Assembly: GCA_016720545.1 (NCBI GenBank)
Contig: JADKKK010000018.1
Location: 62,001-126,000 of the forward strand
Source of the DNA: Myxococcales bacterium
Lineage (GTDB): Bacteria > Myxococcota_A > Polyangia > Polyangiales > Polyangiaceae
Direction: 5' to 3'
DNA: 64,000 nucleotides
Shown here: piece after piece, positions 26,203 through 33,642 of the stretch
Layout of the letters: each line of letters opens with the position of its first letter
Position numbering within the stretch: the stretch's first letter is position 1
Translations under genes and position numbers: made by a program
Notes under the pieces: generated by a model
Database searches by the model: none
The model's input: only the letters and a program-made list of their open reading frames with translations
Told to the model about the DNA's origin: nothing

Positions 26203-26967
26203 TCAGAACGTGTAGTGGACCTCGATGGGCACGGTGAAGTTGAACGCCGTGGTGCCGAGCGCCGTACGCGCGGTCTCCACCGACTCCGAGCCCGCGCTCG
26301 CGAACAGACCGAGGCCGGAGCGGAGCTGGAAGTTCTTCGACACCTGGTAGCCCACGTCGAGGTGGAGCGCGGCCGCGAAGCCCCGGGTGCTCAGAGACTC
26401 GTCCATCGGCGGGCCGCCCTCCTTCAGCAAGAGCCGACGATCGCTCCCGCCGAAGTAGAACCCGAGGCCGACCCCCGGCGTGAGCGCGAAGCGCGCCGTG
26501 ATCGGGAATGTGTAGTGTGCAGTGACCTCCGTCAGCCAGTCGATCTCGGACGCCCCACCGCCGCCCTCGCGACCGGTGGACCGGCTCAGGAGGCCGAACG
26601 ACACGCCGAGCGCGACGCGATCCACCACGTGCACCTGGAGGGTGGGCGTGAAGCGGAAGAAGAACGTCGTGCTGCTCTCGTTGTCGCCCACGAGGGACGC
26701 GGAGGACGCGCCCGTGTAGCTGAACGCGCTGCGGAGGCCGAGTATCCATGAGCCGCGCTGCCAGGGCAGCACGGGCAGCTCGGGCGGGCGCGCGGCGATC
26801 GCGGGGGGAGGTGAGCCGCGCTTCATGTGCTCGTAGTCGGAGAAGGGGCTCGGCTGCGCGCGCGCGGACCCGGCGCCGGCTCCCACTCCGGCGACGACTG
26901 CGAGCGTGACGAGCCCGCGGAGCGCGGCGGGCGTGGCGAGAGGGGGGACCTTCGCACGCGGGGTCAT
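26203..26967 (-). CDS. predicted outer-membrane beta-barrel protein
   Basis: 254 aa. Signal peptide (LVTLAVVAGVGAGAGSARAQ) followed by amphipathic beta-strands with aromatic ends: WILGLRSAFSYTGA, FFFRFTPTLQVHVVDRVALG, VTAHYTFPITARFALTPGVG and FNFTVPIEVHYTF. The protein ends in a terminal Phe, the usual barrel-assembly signal. The start ATG overlaps the stop of the upstream OmpA-like lipoprotein gene by 4 nt. The much longer frame to 28605 is the antisense-type shadow of that gene and was not used. Function unknown; last gene of a four-gene envelope operon. Confidence 0.8.
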   Translation of the reverse strand: MTPRAKVPPLATPAALRGLVTLAVVAGVGAGAGSARAQPSPFSDYEHMKRGSPPPAIAARPPELPVLPWQRGSWILGLRSAFSYTGASSASLVGDNESSTTFFFRFTPTLQVHVVDRVALGVSFGLLSRSTGREGGGGASEIDWLTEVTAHYTFPITARFALTPGVGLGFYFGGSDRRLLLKEGGPPMDESLSTRGFAAALHLDVGYQVSKNFQLRSGLGLFASAGSESVETARTALGTTAFNFTVPIEVHYTF

Positions 26968-29405
26968 GGGGCTCCGTCGGCGAGCTCGAACTCGATCTCG
27001 TACGGGGGCCCGGCCTTGGCGGCGACCGCGGCTTCGGCCTCGACGAGCGCCTCGGGCACACCCCGGGCGACGAGCGCGGCGCGGAGCCGCTGCGCCCGCC
27101 CGAGCGCGAGGGTGGCGGCCGCTCGCGCCCCGTGTCGTACGACGAGGCGGACCCGGCGGAGCGCGGGGCGGTTGTCGGTGAGCGTTCGCGCGAGCGCTGC
27201 GACACTCGGCTCGCTCGTGGCGGCGAGCTCCGTCGAGTAGGGCCTCCACGCGAGCGGAGGTGTCAAGACGAGCTGGGGGCCCTCGCGCTTGACCCCGCGG
27301 ACTTGCACCGGGATCTCGAACGGGGGAATGGCCGCGAAGCGAAGCCGCTGCGCGGCGCGATCGGCCTCGCGCAGCGCGTCGTCGAGGCGCCCGTCGGCGC
27401 GCGACGCGAGGGCGATGCCGAGCGCGACGCGGCCCCGGCTCGCGACCGCCGGATCGCAGCGCTGGCCGTCGCAGGTCGCCTTCGCGAGCTCCGCGGCTTC
27501 GAAGGCGCGATCGACTTCCGCCGCCGACGCGTGCGCGGGCTCGGGCGTAGTGCGCGAGGTGAGGGGCGCGCGGAGCGCGGCGACGAGGTGGAGCTCCGCG
27601 CGCCGCGCAAGCTCCATCGAGGCCGTGTAGCGCCCGTCGCCGAGCGCCCCGTGCGCTGCCGTCATCGTGGCGGCGACGTCCGCCCGGTGCCCCGTGCGCG
27701 CGCTGCAGCGCGCCGACTCGCACGCCGTGACGAAGTCTGTTGCCGCGCGGAGGGCCCACTGCGCCTTGCGCCGCGCCTGTGCGAGGGCTTCCGGCGTGCC
27801 CGCGTCGGCGGGTGGAGTCGCGAGCGGAGCGACGAGGCGGCGCGCCGCATCCGCCAGGTGCGTCGCGGAATCGTACGCCCGGCGGTCCCACGCGTGGCGC
27901 GCGCGGAGGAGCAGCGCGTCGGCTTCGGTGAGCGGTCCGCGCAGGTGAGGGCTCGTCTGCTCTCCCTGGTCCCGCAGCGCGAGCGCGAGGAAGATGGCGC
28001 GGTAGGCGTCGCGCCAGGTCGGCTCGAAGCCTGGGAGAGGGGCCACCTGCGCGAGCCGCTCGTCGACGAACGCCGCCGTTCGTTTGGTCGCGTCGTCGTG
28101 CGCGGGCTCCGCGGTGCGTGATGGCGCGCCCGGGCGGCTCGAGGCCTCGTCCGCAGCAGGCGCCGCCCGTGAGGCCTCCTCCGCGAGCGCGATCGCCTCC
28201 GCGCACGATCCCGCCTTGAAGCGGGCCTCGGCCCTCCGAAACAGCGCGACCTGGGGCGCGCGCGGGTCCTCTCCCGCGGTCACCTGCAGGCCACGCTGGA
28301 GCTCGCCGCGGGCGCGCGCGCACAGCGCGGCGGATCGAAAGGTCTGGGCGGCCTTGCGCGCGCGCTGCGCCGCCTCGGCGTGGGCCCGGGCGGCCAGCGC
28401 TCGCTCGGCGGCGGAGAGCTCGGCGAGCCCTCCCTCCTTCGCCTCGCCGTCGGGGCACGCGTCCCGGGCGAGGCGCGCGTCGCGCAAGGCGGTCTCGGCG
28501 GCCTCGAGCGCGCCGTCGGCGGCCGCAGGGCGTGGGCGCGTGAGCAGGGCGGTGGCGCGGCCCGCGAGCTCGACGACCTCCGCGTAGGAGCGCCGAAGGT
28601 ACCACGTGTCGGCGGCCGCGAGGAGCGCGTCCGCGTTGGTCAGAGCCGGATCCGCAGGGGTGGCGGCGCGGACGCGGGCGAGCTCGACCTGCGCCTTCTG
28701 GAGCGCAGCGGCGGCCTTGCGTCGAGCGGGCTCGTTCTCGACCTCACCACGCGGGGACAGCGGCGCGGGACCCGCCGGCAGAGCCTGCGCGTCGCACGCG
28801 CGGAGGCGCTCCTGCGCGCGGACGGCGAGCTCGTACGCGCCCTCGTGGTCGCCCGCATCGAAGCGCCGCTGAGCGAGCTCGAACACGGCCTCGAATTCGC
28901 GGTACGGCCCGCCGCACGTCTGATCGCGGAGCTGTCCGAGCAGCTCGCTGCGGCGGAGCGCGAGGCGCACGAGCGCCCGCTCGGCGAGCGCTCGGAGGGA
29001 GCCGTCGTGGACGAGCGTCGGCCCGGCGGCGGTCGCGGGCGCCGCTGGCACCCTCGCCGGGTCGGGCTTCCCTCGCGCGGACCCGCGCTCCGCTCGCTCG
29101 AGCACCGCCGCGCTGCGCTCCGCCGTCTCGCGGATCGAGAAGTTGCGTGCAATGTGCACCTTTTGGAGCGCTTGCCGAGCGAGGAGCGTGGCCTGCTCCG
29201 CCTCGCCCCGCTCGGCCGCCTCCCGAGCGCGCTGCGCGAGGACCTTGGCCTCGGCGACCAGCTTGGGTCGCTGGACGGCGACGAGCCGCACTTCGCGGCG
29301 CTGCAGCGCCGCGTCCGCCTCCACCACCGCGGGGGGGATCGCCGCGGGTGTGCAGCCCAGCGCGCCGAGCGTCGCGACGAGGCTCGCGAGCGCGACGCGC
29401 CTCAC
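26964..29405 (-). CDS. large lipoprotein with coiled/TPR-like repeats and C-terminal OmpA-like domain
   Basis: 813 aa. GTG 29405 begins a signal peptide RRVALASLVATLGALGC with lipobox GALGC. The next segment (EADAALQRREVRLVAVQRPK, AREAAERGEAEQATLLARQA) resembles DUF4398 helices. The middle is a long Ala-rich helical array in which units of about 60-70 residues repeat (AAADTWYLRRSYAEVVELAG, LLRARHAWDRRAYDSATHLA). The last ~100 residues (VRLVVRHGARAAATLALGRA, QRLRAALVARGVPEALVEAE) look like a divergent OmpA/MotB peptidoglycan-binding domain. Its start overlaps the upstream stop (GTGA), and an open extension upstream is in the frame reachable by slippage at the poly-C tract near 29533-29544. Confidence 0.75.
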   Translation of the reverse strand: MRRVALASLVATLGALGCTPAAIPPAVVEADAALQRREVRLVAVQRPKLVAEAKVLAQRAREAAERGEAEQATLLARQALQKVHIARNFSIRETAERSAAVLERAERGSARGKPDPARVPAAPATAAGPTLVHDGSLRALAERALVRLALRRSELLGQLRDQTCGGPYREFEAVFELAQRRFDAGDHEGAYELAVRAQERLRACDAQALPAGPAPLSPRGEVENEPARRKAAAALQKAQVELARVRAATPADPALTNADALLAAADTWYLRRSYAEVVELAGRATALLTRPRPAAADGALEAAETALRDARLARDACPDGEAKEGGLAELSAAERALAARAHAEAAQRARKAAQTFRSAALCARARGELQRGLQVTAGEDPRAPQVALFRRAEARFKAGSCAEAIALAEEASRAAPAADEASSRPGAPSRTAEPAHDDATKRTAAFVDERLAQVAPLPGFEPTWRDAYRAIFLALALRDQGEQTSPHLRGPLTEADALLLRARHAWDRRAYDSATHLADAARRLVAPLATPPADAGTPEALAQARRKAQWALRAATDFVTACESARCSARTGHRADVAATMTAAHGALGDGRYTASMELARRAELHLVAALRAPLTSRTTPEPAHASAAEVDRAFEAAELAKATCDGQRCDPAVASRGRVALGIALASRADGRLDDALREADRAAQRLRFAAIPPFEIPVQVRGVKREGPQLVLTPPLAWRPYSTELAATSEPSVAALARTLTDNRPALRRVRLVVRHGARAAATLALGRAQRLRAALVARGVPEALVEAEAAVAAKAGPPYEIEFELADGAP

Positions 29406-29899
29406 GGCTCGCCCCCGTCTGTCGCGCGGCCGGTCCCCGCGAACGGGGGCGCCACGCCGGAGGGGCGCGGGGTGGGCGCGTCGCCCGTCGTCGCGTCGCG
29501 GGTCGCCCCCGCCTCCGCCCCCGCCCCCCCATGGGGGGGGGGGGTAAGGCGAACCTCGGACCGCAGCATGGTGAGCTGACCCTCGGCGGTCTCGAGCAAC
29601 AGGTCGCGCAGCTCCGGGTTCGTCGACGACCGCGTGAGCGCCTCGGCACGATCGAGCCACGCCTCCGCGCGCGTGACCTCGAGCGGCTGCAGCCCGGGGT
29701 GCTCTTCCTTCAGCGCGGTGAGGGCGACCCGAAGCTGTACGGCGCGCTCCGTAGGATCGAGCCGCGGATCGGGGGCGTGAGGGCCCGTCTGCCCTGCTGC
29801 GAGCAAGGGCGCGCAGGCCGCCGCGAGCCCGCAGGCCGCCGCGAGCGCGACGAGCGACCGCGCGGTCCCCGAGACACCGAGCTTCAGAAAATGGACCAC
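29402..29899 (-). CDS. small lipoprotein, DUF4398-like
   Basis: 165 aa. GTG 29899 starts a signal peptide whose lipobox is LAAAC. The mature protein has two helices (TERAVQLRVALTALKEEHPG, RAEAWLDRAEALTRSSTNPE, LRDLLLETAEGQLTMLRSE) and then a low-complexity tail, TPPPHGGAGAEAGATRDATT. The tail is encoded across a run of 12 consecutive C (coding strand). The start overlaps the end of the barrel gene upstream by 16 nt and the stop overlaps the next gene, so it is translationally coupled on both sides. No enzymatic motif; a periplasmic linker in an envelope complex is the guess. Confidence 0.65.
   Translation of the reverse strand: MVHFLKLGVSGTARSLVALAAACGLAAACAPLLAAGQTGPHAPDPRLDPTERAVQLRVALTALKEEHPGLQPLEVTRAEAWLDRAEALTRSSTNPELRDLLLETAEGQLTMLRSEVRLTPPPHGGAGAEAGATRDATTGDAPTPRPSGVAPPFAGTGRATDGGEP
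29533..29544. repeat. 12-bp G homopolymer (C12 on the coding strand)
   Basis: Twelve G in a row on the plus strand follow CATG after seven C. It lies inside the minus-strand lipoprotein gene 29402-29899. One extra base in the tract (or a -1 slip) would move translation into the open frame that continues into the 813-aa lipoprotein gene. Confidence 0.85.
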
Positions 29900-31521
29900 T
29901 GGAGCCTCAAGCGAAGAGAGTGGGAGAGCTGAGTCTCGCGGAGCGCTGGGGTGTCCCGTCGCAGACCGAGCGTATAGACGAGCGAGACGTGCCGGCTCAG
30001 GTGTGCCGAGGCCGACGTGTCCCAGCGGTAGATCGGGCGGTACTTTTCCTCTCCTTTGAACACGGCGCCGAACTGGTCTTCGCCCAAGAATCCGTCGAGG
30101 CGGGTGTCGAGGTCGAGCACGTTCCGCAGCGTCACCCCGGCCATCACCGTGGCCTCCATGCCGAACGTCCTGACGTCGGAGAGCGCCAGCAGCTCGAGCT
30201 CGCGACCGCTCCTGCGCGTCACCGCGCGCCCGTCGAAGAAGTACGCCTGGCGTGCCGCGAGGCCGCCGCGCATGGCGAACCGGAACATCTCGACCTCGAG
30301 CTTCGTGCCGAGCCCGGCGGCCTCCTGGAGGATGAGCGGGCCGAGCTCCGGGAACAAGCGGTACGCCTCCCCAGGGACGAACGTCTCGTCGCGGGCGACG
30401 CTGCCGTCCTCCCGGGTCGTCACCGCGCGCATCGTGTCCGGCGCGTAGAAGCGGGTAGGGAAGATGGAGGTGGTGGCTGCGACCCGCGCGTACGGGCCCG
30501 CGACGCCGCCGAGCCGGTAGTTGTAGAGCGCCTCGGCGCGGACATCGTCCGTGACCTTCTGGAGAGGCAGCTCGGAGTTGCCGTTGGACGACAAAATACC
30601 GACCGCCGCGAGGTCGGTGAAGAGGCTCAGCTCGGCGAGGTGGCGTCCGGTGTCGATGCCGAGCTCGAGGCGGCTGTACGCGCCGAGCGTGAGGGCGTCG
30701 CCGTTGTACGAGGAGAGCTGGTGCTGGCGGCTCCCGAGGGTCCCGTCGGCCGCCAGGGTCCAGCGGAGGCGGTAGACGCTCGGCTCGACGATGACGTCGC
30801 CTTCGCCGAACTCGGTGCGCACGAGGCGCCCGTCTTCGACGACCACGCGGTACTGCACGGCCTCGCCTCGCGGCACGACCAGGGCGACCGCGCCCTCGCG
30901 CGCCTTCGGATCGTCGCCGAGCGCGAGGACGTAGCGCCCGGCAGGGAGGGTGACGCCGAACGACGCCCGCTGCCCGGGCTTGAAGCTGGGGCGGAAGGGG
31001 CCGTGCACGCCCCCGAGCGCGTGCGGGCCTTCGCCGGTGGCTGCGACGACGAAGCTCTGGTCGACCGGCCGACCCTGCCCGTCGACGATCGCGACCCGGA
31101 GGACGCCGTAGGAAGGGCTGACCGCAGCGGTCTCGCCGGCGACCACCTCCACGTCGGCGCGGGCGCGGAGCTCCTTCGGGCCCGAGCCGATTCGCAGCCG
31201 ATACCGGCCGGGCGGTACGGGCACGCGGCGCCCAAGGCGGGCGACGGTGAGCGTCTCGCCCTCGAGCTCGACGATGACCGACGCGTCGTTGTCGGGTGTG
31301 GGGTCCAGATCGGGGACGAAGAGCGCTCCGTAACCATCCGGAATAACTGTTGAATCTGACTCGATCTCGTCCCGCGCCGCGCTGGCGGTCGGCGCCCCGG
31401 AGGCGTGGCGCGAGGTGGCGATCGCCAGGCCCAGCGCGAGGAGTCCCGCTGCGCGAGCCCGCGCTGTCGCCGCTCGGAGGCCGTAGGGCCGGGTCGCCTG
31501 GCACGCCATCCGTGTGACCAT
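29884..31521 (-). CDS. predicted outer-membrane barrel with N-terminal beta-sandwich domains
   Basis: 545 aa. Signal peptide within residues 14-42 (AAGLLALGLAIATSRHASGA). Residues ~60-230 contain two beta-sandwich/PEGA-like segments (VIVELEGETLTVARLGRRVP, VPPGRYRLRIGSGPKELRAR, LPAGRYVLALGDDPKAREGA). The C-terminal half has barrel-like strands such as SRLELGIDTGRHLAELSLFT and HVSLVYTLGLRRDTPALRET, and the protein ends in a terminal Phe (LRLQWSIF). First gene of a four-gene minus-strand operon. Alternative start at 31509. A role in a cell-envelope complex is inferred from context; no known family is claimed. Confidence 0.72.
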   Translation of the reverse strand: MVTRMACQATRPYGLRAATARARAAGLLALGLAIATSRHASGAPTASAARDEIESDSTVIPDGYGALFVPDLDPTPDNDASVIVELEGETLTVARLGRRVPVPPGRYRLRIGSGPKELRARADVEVVAGETAAVSPSYGVLRVAIVDGQGRPVDQSFVVAATGEGPHALGGVHGPFRPSFKPGQRASFGVTLPAGRYVLALGDDPKAREGAVALVVPRGEAVQYRVVVEDGRLVRTEFGEGDVIVEPSVYRLRWTLAADGTLGSRQHQLSSYNGDALTLGAYSRLELGIDTGRHLAELSLFTDLAAVGILSSNGNSELPLQKVTDDVRAEALYNYRLGGVAGPYARVAATTSIFPTRFYAPDTMRAVTTREDGSVARDETFVPGEAYRLFPELGPLILQEAAGLGTKLEVEMFRFAMRGGLAARQAYFFDGRAVTRRSGRELELLALSDVRTFGMEATVMAGVTLRNVLDLDTRLDGFLGEDQFGAVFKGEEKYRPIYRWDTSASAHLSRHVSLVYTLGLRRDTPALRETQLSHSLRLRLQWSIF

Positions 31522-31633
31522 GGCCGTCCGGCCGCCGCCGTGTCAACGAACCGGCGGCGATCCCGTCGGGGCCGGGGCGGAGTCGGAGGCCGGGGTGACT
31601 TGCCGTCCGGGACTACGCGAGGTAAGCGGAGGC

Positions 31634-32407
31634 ATGGGCGATCCACTCCGAATCGGCGGGCACTCCTTCCACAGCCGGCTCATCGTCGGCACGGGCAAGT
31701 ACGCCAGCGTCGCCGAGACCGAGGCGGCCATCGACGCCTCGGGCGCCGAGCTCGTCACCGTGGCGCTCCGGCGCGTGGACCTGAACGACCGTGGGGAGGG
31801 CTCGCTGATGAGCCTGCTCGCGCGGAAGCCCTGGAAGCTGCTGCCGAACACGGCAGGCTGTTACACGGCCGACGACGCGATCCGCACGCTCCGGCTGGCG
31901 CGAGAGCTCGGCATCGCCGACCTCGTGAAGCTCGAGGTCATCGGCGATCCGCGCACGCTCTACCCGGATGGCGAGGAGACCCTCGCGGCCGCGAAGGTGC
32001 TCGTGAAGGAGGGGTTCGTGGTGCTCCCGTATTGCATGGACGATCCGGTGCTGTGCCGGAAGCTGGAGGACGCGGGCTGCGCCGCGGTCATGCCCCTCGC
32101 GGCGCCAATCGGCAGCGGCCTCGGCATCAAGAACTCGCACAACCTCTCGATCATCCTCGAGCACGCGCGCGTCCCGGTGCTGGTCGACGCCGGGGTGGGC
32201 ACGGCGAGCGACGCGGCGATCGCGATGGAGCTTGGCTGTGACGGGGTGCTCATGAACACGGCGATCGCCCACGCCAAGCGCCCGGTGCTGATGGCCGAGG
32301 CGATGCGCGAGGCCGTGTCGGCGGGGCGAAAGGCCTTCGAGGCTGGGCGCATGAAGAAGAGCCGCTACGCGAACGCCTCGAGCCCCGCGGCGGGCCTTAT
32401 CGAATAG
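31634..32407 (+). CDS. thiG: thiazole synthase ThiG
   Basis: 257 aa TIM-barrel. Characteristic ThiG stretches: SRLIVGTGKYAS at the start, DRGEGSLMSLLARKPWKLLPNTAGCYTADDAIR in two parts, the Schiff-base lysine region ADLVKLEVIGDPRTLYPD, and PLAAPIGSGLGIKNSHNLS, then GVGTASDAAIAMELGCDGVLMNTAIA. It forms the thiazole ring of thiamine from 1-deoxyxylulose phosphate, dehydroglycine and ThiS-thiocarboxylate. ATG 31634 agrees with the family start; a GAGG at 31619 is the likely ribosome site. No TPP riboswitch was seen in the 112-bp spacer. A small lipoprotein gene and ThiE-like frame follow closely. Confidence 0.95.
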   Translation: MGDPLRIGGHSFHSRLIVGTGKYASVAETEAAIDASGAELVTVALRRVDLNDRGEGSLMSLLARKPWKLLPNTAGCYTADDAIRTLRLARELGIADLVKLEVIGDPRTLYPDGEETLAAAKVLVKEGFVVLPYCMDDPVLCRKLEDAGCAAVMPLAAPIGSGLGIKNSHNLSIILEHARVPVLVDAGVGTASDAAIAMELGCDGVLMNTAIAHAKRPVLMAEAMREAVSAGRKAFEAGRMKKSRYANASSPAAGLIE

Positions 32408-32410
32408 AAT
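32405..32410 (+). promoter_or_regulatory. candidate -10 hexamer TAGAAT overlapping the thiG stop codon
   Basis: TAGAAT begins at the thiG TAG stop and lies 8 nt before the ATG of the next gene at 32419. It fits the short-leader pattern seen before many genes here. No -35 box is evident. Confidence 0.25.
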
Positions 32411-32418
32411 GCCGACCG

Positions 32419-32697
32419 ATGCTCCGCCTCGCCGTCGTCTCGACCCTGCTCGCGTCCTTCGCCGTTGCCCCCATGCAGTGCACGCGCGAGCCCGATCCGA
32501 CGCTCCGCACCGAGGACTCCGCGGGCGACGCGCTGTGGCAGCTCGCGCTCGAGTTTCGCAAGAAGAACGACGAGCCAGCGGCGCAGGCCACGTTGCGCTT
32601 CCTGGTCGAGCGGTATCCGTCGAACCGCCACGTGGCCGAGGCGAAGCGGCAGCTCGCGGGAGCGCCGCCCACGGCGTCCACCGGCGGCGGGCCGTAG
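32419..32697 (+). CDS. small secreted/lipoprotein with one TPR-like helix pair
   Basis: 92 aa. N-terminal signal (LRLAVVSTLLASFAVAPMQC) with a Cys that could be lipidated, although the -3 to -1 residues APM/Q do not make a perfect lipobox. The mature part reads GDALWQLALEFRKKNDEPAA and FLVERYPSNRHVAEAKRQL, a single TPR-like pair of the kind found at the end of YbgF/CpoB-type proteins. It sits between thiG and the ThiE-ACP frame with 11-nt and 15-nt gaps, so it is probably co-transcribed with them. No thiamine-related role can be read from it. Confidence 0.65.
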   Translation: MLRLAVVSTLLASFAVAPMQCTREPDPTLRTEDSAGDALWQLALEFRKKNDEPAAQATLRFLVERYPSNRHVAEAKRQLAGAPPTASTGGGP

Positions 32698-32712
32698 GCG
32701 TCGCTGGCGTCG

Positions 32713-33642
32713 ATGACCCGCGCGCGCGTGGAGGTGGCGGTGATGCTCATCACGCCCGAGGGGATCGAGGCGACCTCGCTACGGCGCGCCGTCGAGGCGG
32801 CCGCCGAGGTGTTCGGGCGCTCGGTCGTGGTGCAGGCCCGGGCCAAGGCGAGCGTCGTCGATGCGCGCCGCGTCGCGGTCCTCGTCGCGGAGGCCGCTCG
32901 CGCGTGCGGCGTGCCCTTCGTCGTGAACGGCGACGTGGGGCTCGCGCGCGAGCTCGCGGCGGACGGGGTCCACGCGCCGTCGGGGATGCCGGCTGGGGGG
33001 CTACGCGCCGCGCTCGGCGGGCTCTGGCTCTCGCGCGCCGCCCACGCCGCGGAGGACGTCCGCGCTGCCGCGGCGAACAGTCTCGACGCCGTCCTCGTCA
33101 GCCCGATCTACCCCGTGCCCGGGAAGGGCCCGGCCCGAGGGCTCGAGGCGCTCCGTGAGGCCCGCGCGATCGCGTCCGAGTCCGACGCGGGCGGCGCACT
33201 CGGGGGGAGGCTCCGCGTGCTCGCCCTCGGCGGCGTCACGCCGGAGCGCGCCGCGGCCTGCGTGCGCGCGGGGGCCGACGGGGTGGCGGTGATGCGCGCG
33301 GCGTTCGCGGCGCCCTCGCGGAGGGGGCTCTTCGAGGAGCTGCGCGCTGCTTTGCGCGAGGCGCCCGTTCGCGGGAATGCTACAGCGTCGTCGATGCTCA
33401 CCTACGACGACACCCTCGCCAAGACGATCGAGCTGCTCCGGCGCCACGTGAGCGCGGCCCGGAGCGTGTCGCCGGGCGACCACATCATGAACGATCTCGG
33501 GCTCGACAGCCTCGCGGTGATGGAGCTCATCGCCGACGCCGAGGAGCGCTTCGACGTGAGCATGCCGAGCGAGATGCTCGCCGGCCTCGGCACCGTGGAC
33601 GACGTGGCGAAGGCCGTCCTGAAGCTCTCGCGCCCCGAGTAG
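32713..33642 (+). CDS. thiamine phosphate synthase-like (ThiE/TenI) domain fused in frame to an acyl carrier protein
   Basis: 309 aa. Residues 1-215 are a ThiE/TenI-type TIM barrel: VMLITPEG, VVVQARAKA (substrate-binding Q-x-R-x-K), VPFVVNGDVGLARELAADGV, VLVSPIYPVPGKGPARGLEA and VLALGGVTPERAAACVRAGA. Residues 228-309 are a carrier domain: MLTYDDTLAKTIELLRRHVS, GDHIMNDLGLDSLAVMELIA with the phosphopantetheine Ser in the DSL motif, and EMLAGLGTVDDVAKAVLKL. No stop codon separates the two. An internal ATG at 33394, 7 nt after a TACAGC, may also start a free ACP. ThiE family function is joining thiazole and pyrimidine phosphates; why it would carry an ACP is unknown. Confidence 0.8.
   Translation: MTRARVEVAVMLITPEGIEATSLRRAVEAAAEVFGRSVVVQARAKASVVDARRVAVLVAEAARACGVPFVVNGDVGLARELAADGVHAPSGMPAGGLRAALGGLWLSRAAHAAEDVRAAAANSLDAVLVSPIYPVPGKGPARGLEALREARAIASESDAGGALGGRLRVLALGGVTPERAAACVRAGADGVAVMRAAFAAPSRRGLFEELRAALREAPVRGNATASSMLTYDDTLAKTIELLRRHVSAARSVSPGDHIMNDLGLDSLAVMELIADAEERFDVSMPSEMLAGLGTVDDVAKAVLKLSRPE

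Noticed and set aside
26203..28605. 800-codon minus-strand frame
   Set aside because: Only the last 254 codons from 26967 carry a signal peptide and barrel strands; the rest is the shadow of the 813-aa lipoprotein gene.
29402..31546. 714-codon minus-strand frame covering two genes
   Set aside because: Only the last 165 codons from the GTG at 29899 resemble a protein; the rest is out of frame with the barrel gene 29884-31521.
31522..31633. TPP riboswitch upstream of thiG
   Set aside because: The CUGAGA and ACCUGAUCUGG-type conserved cores are not present in the 112-bp spacer.
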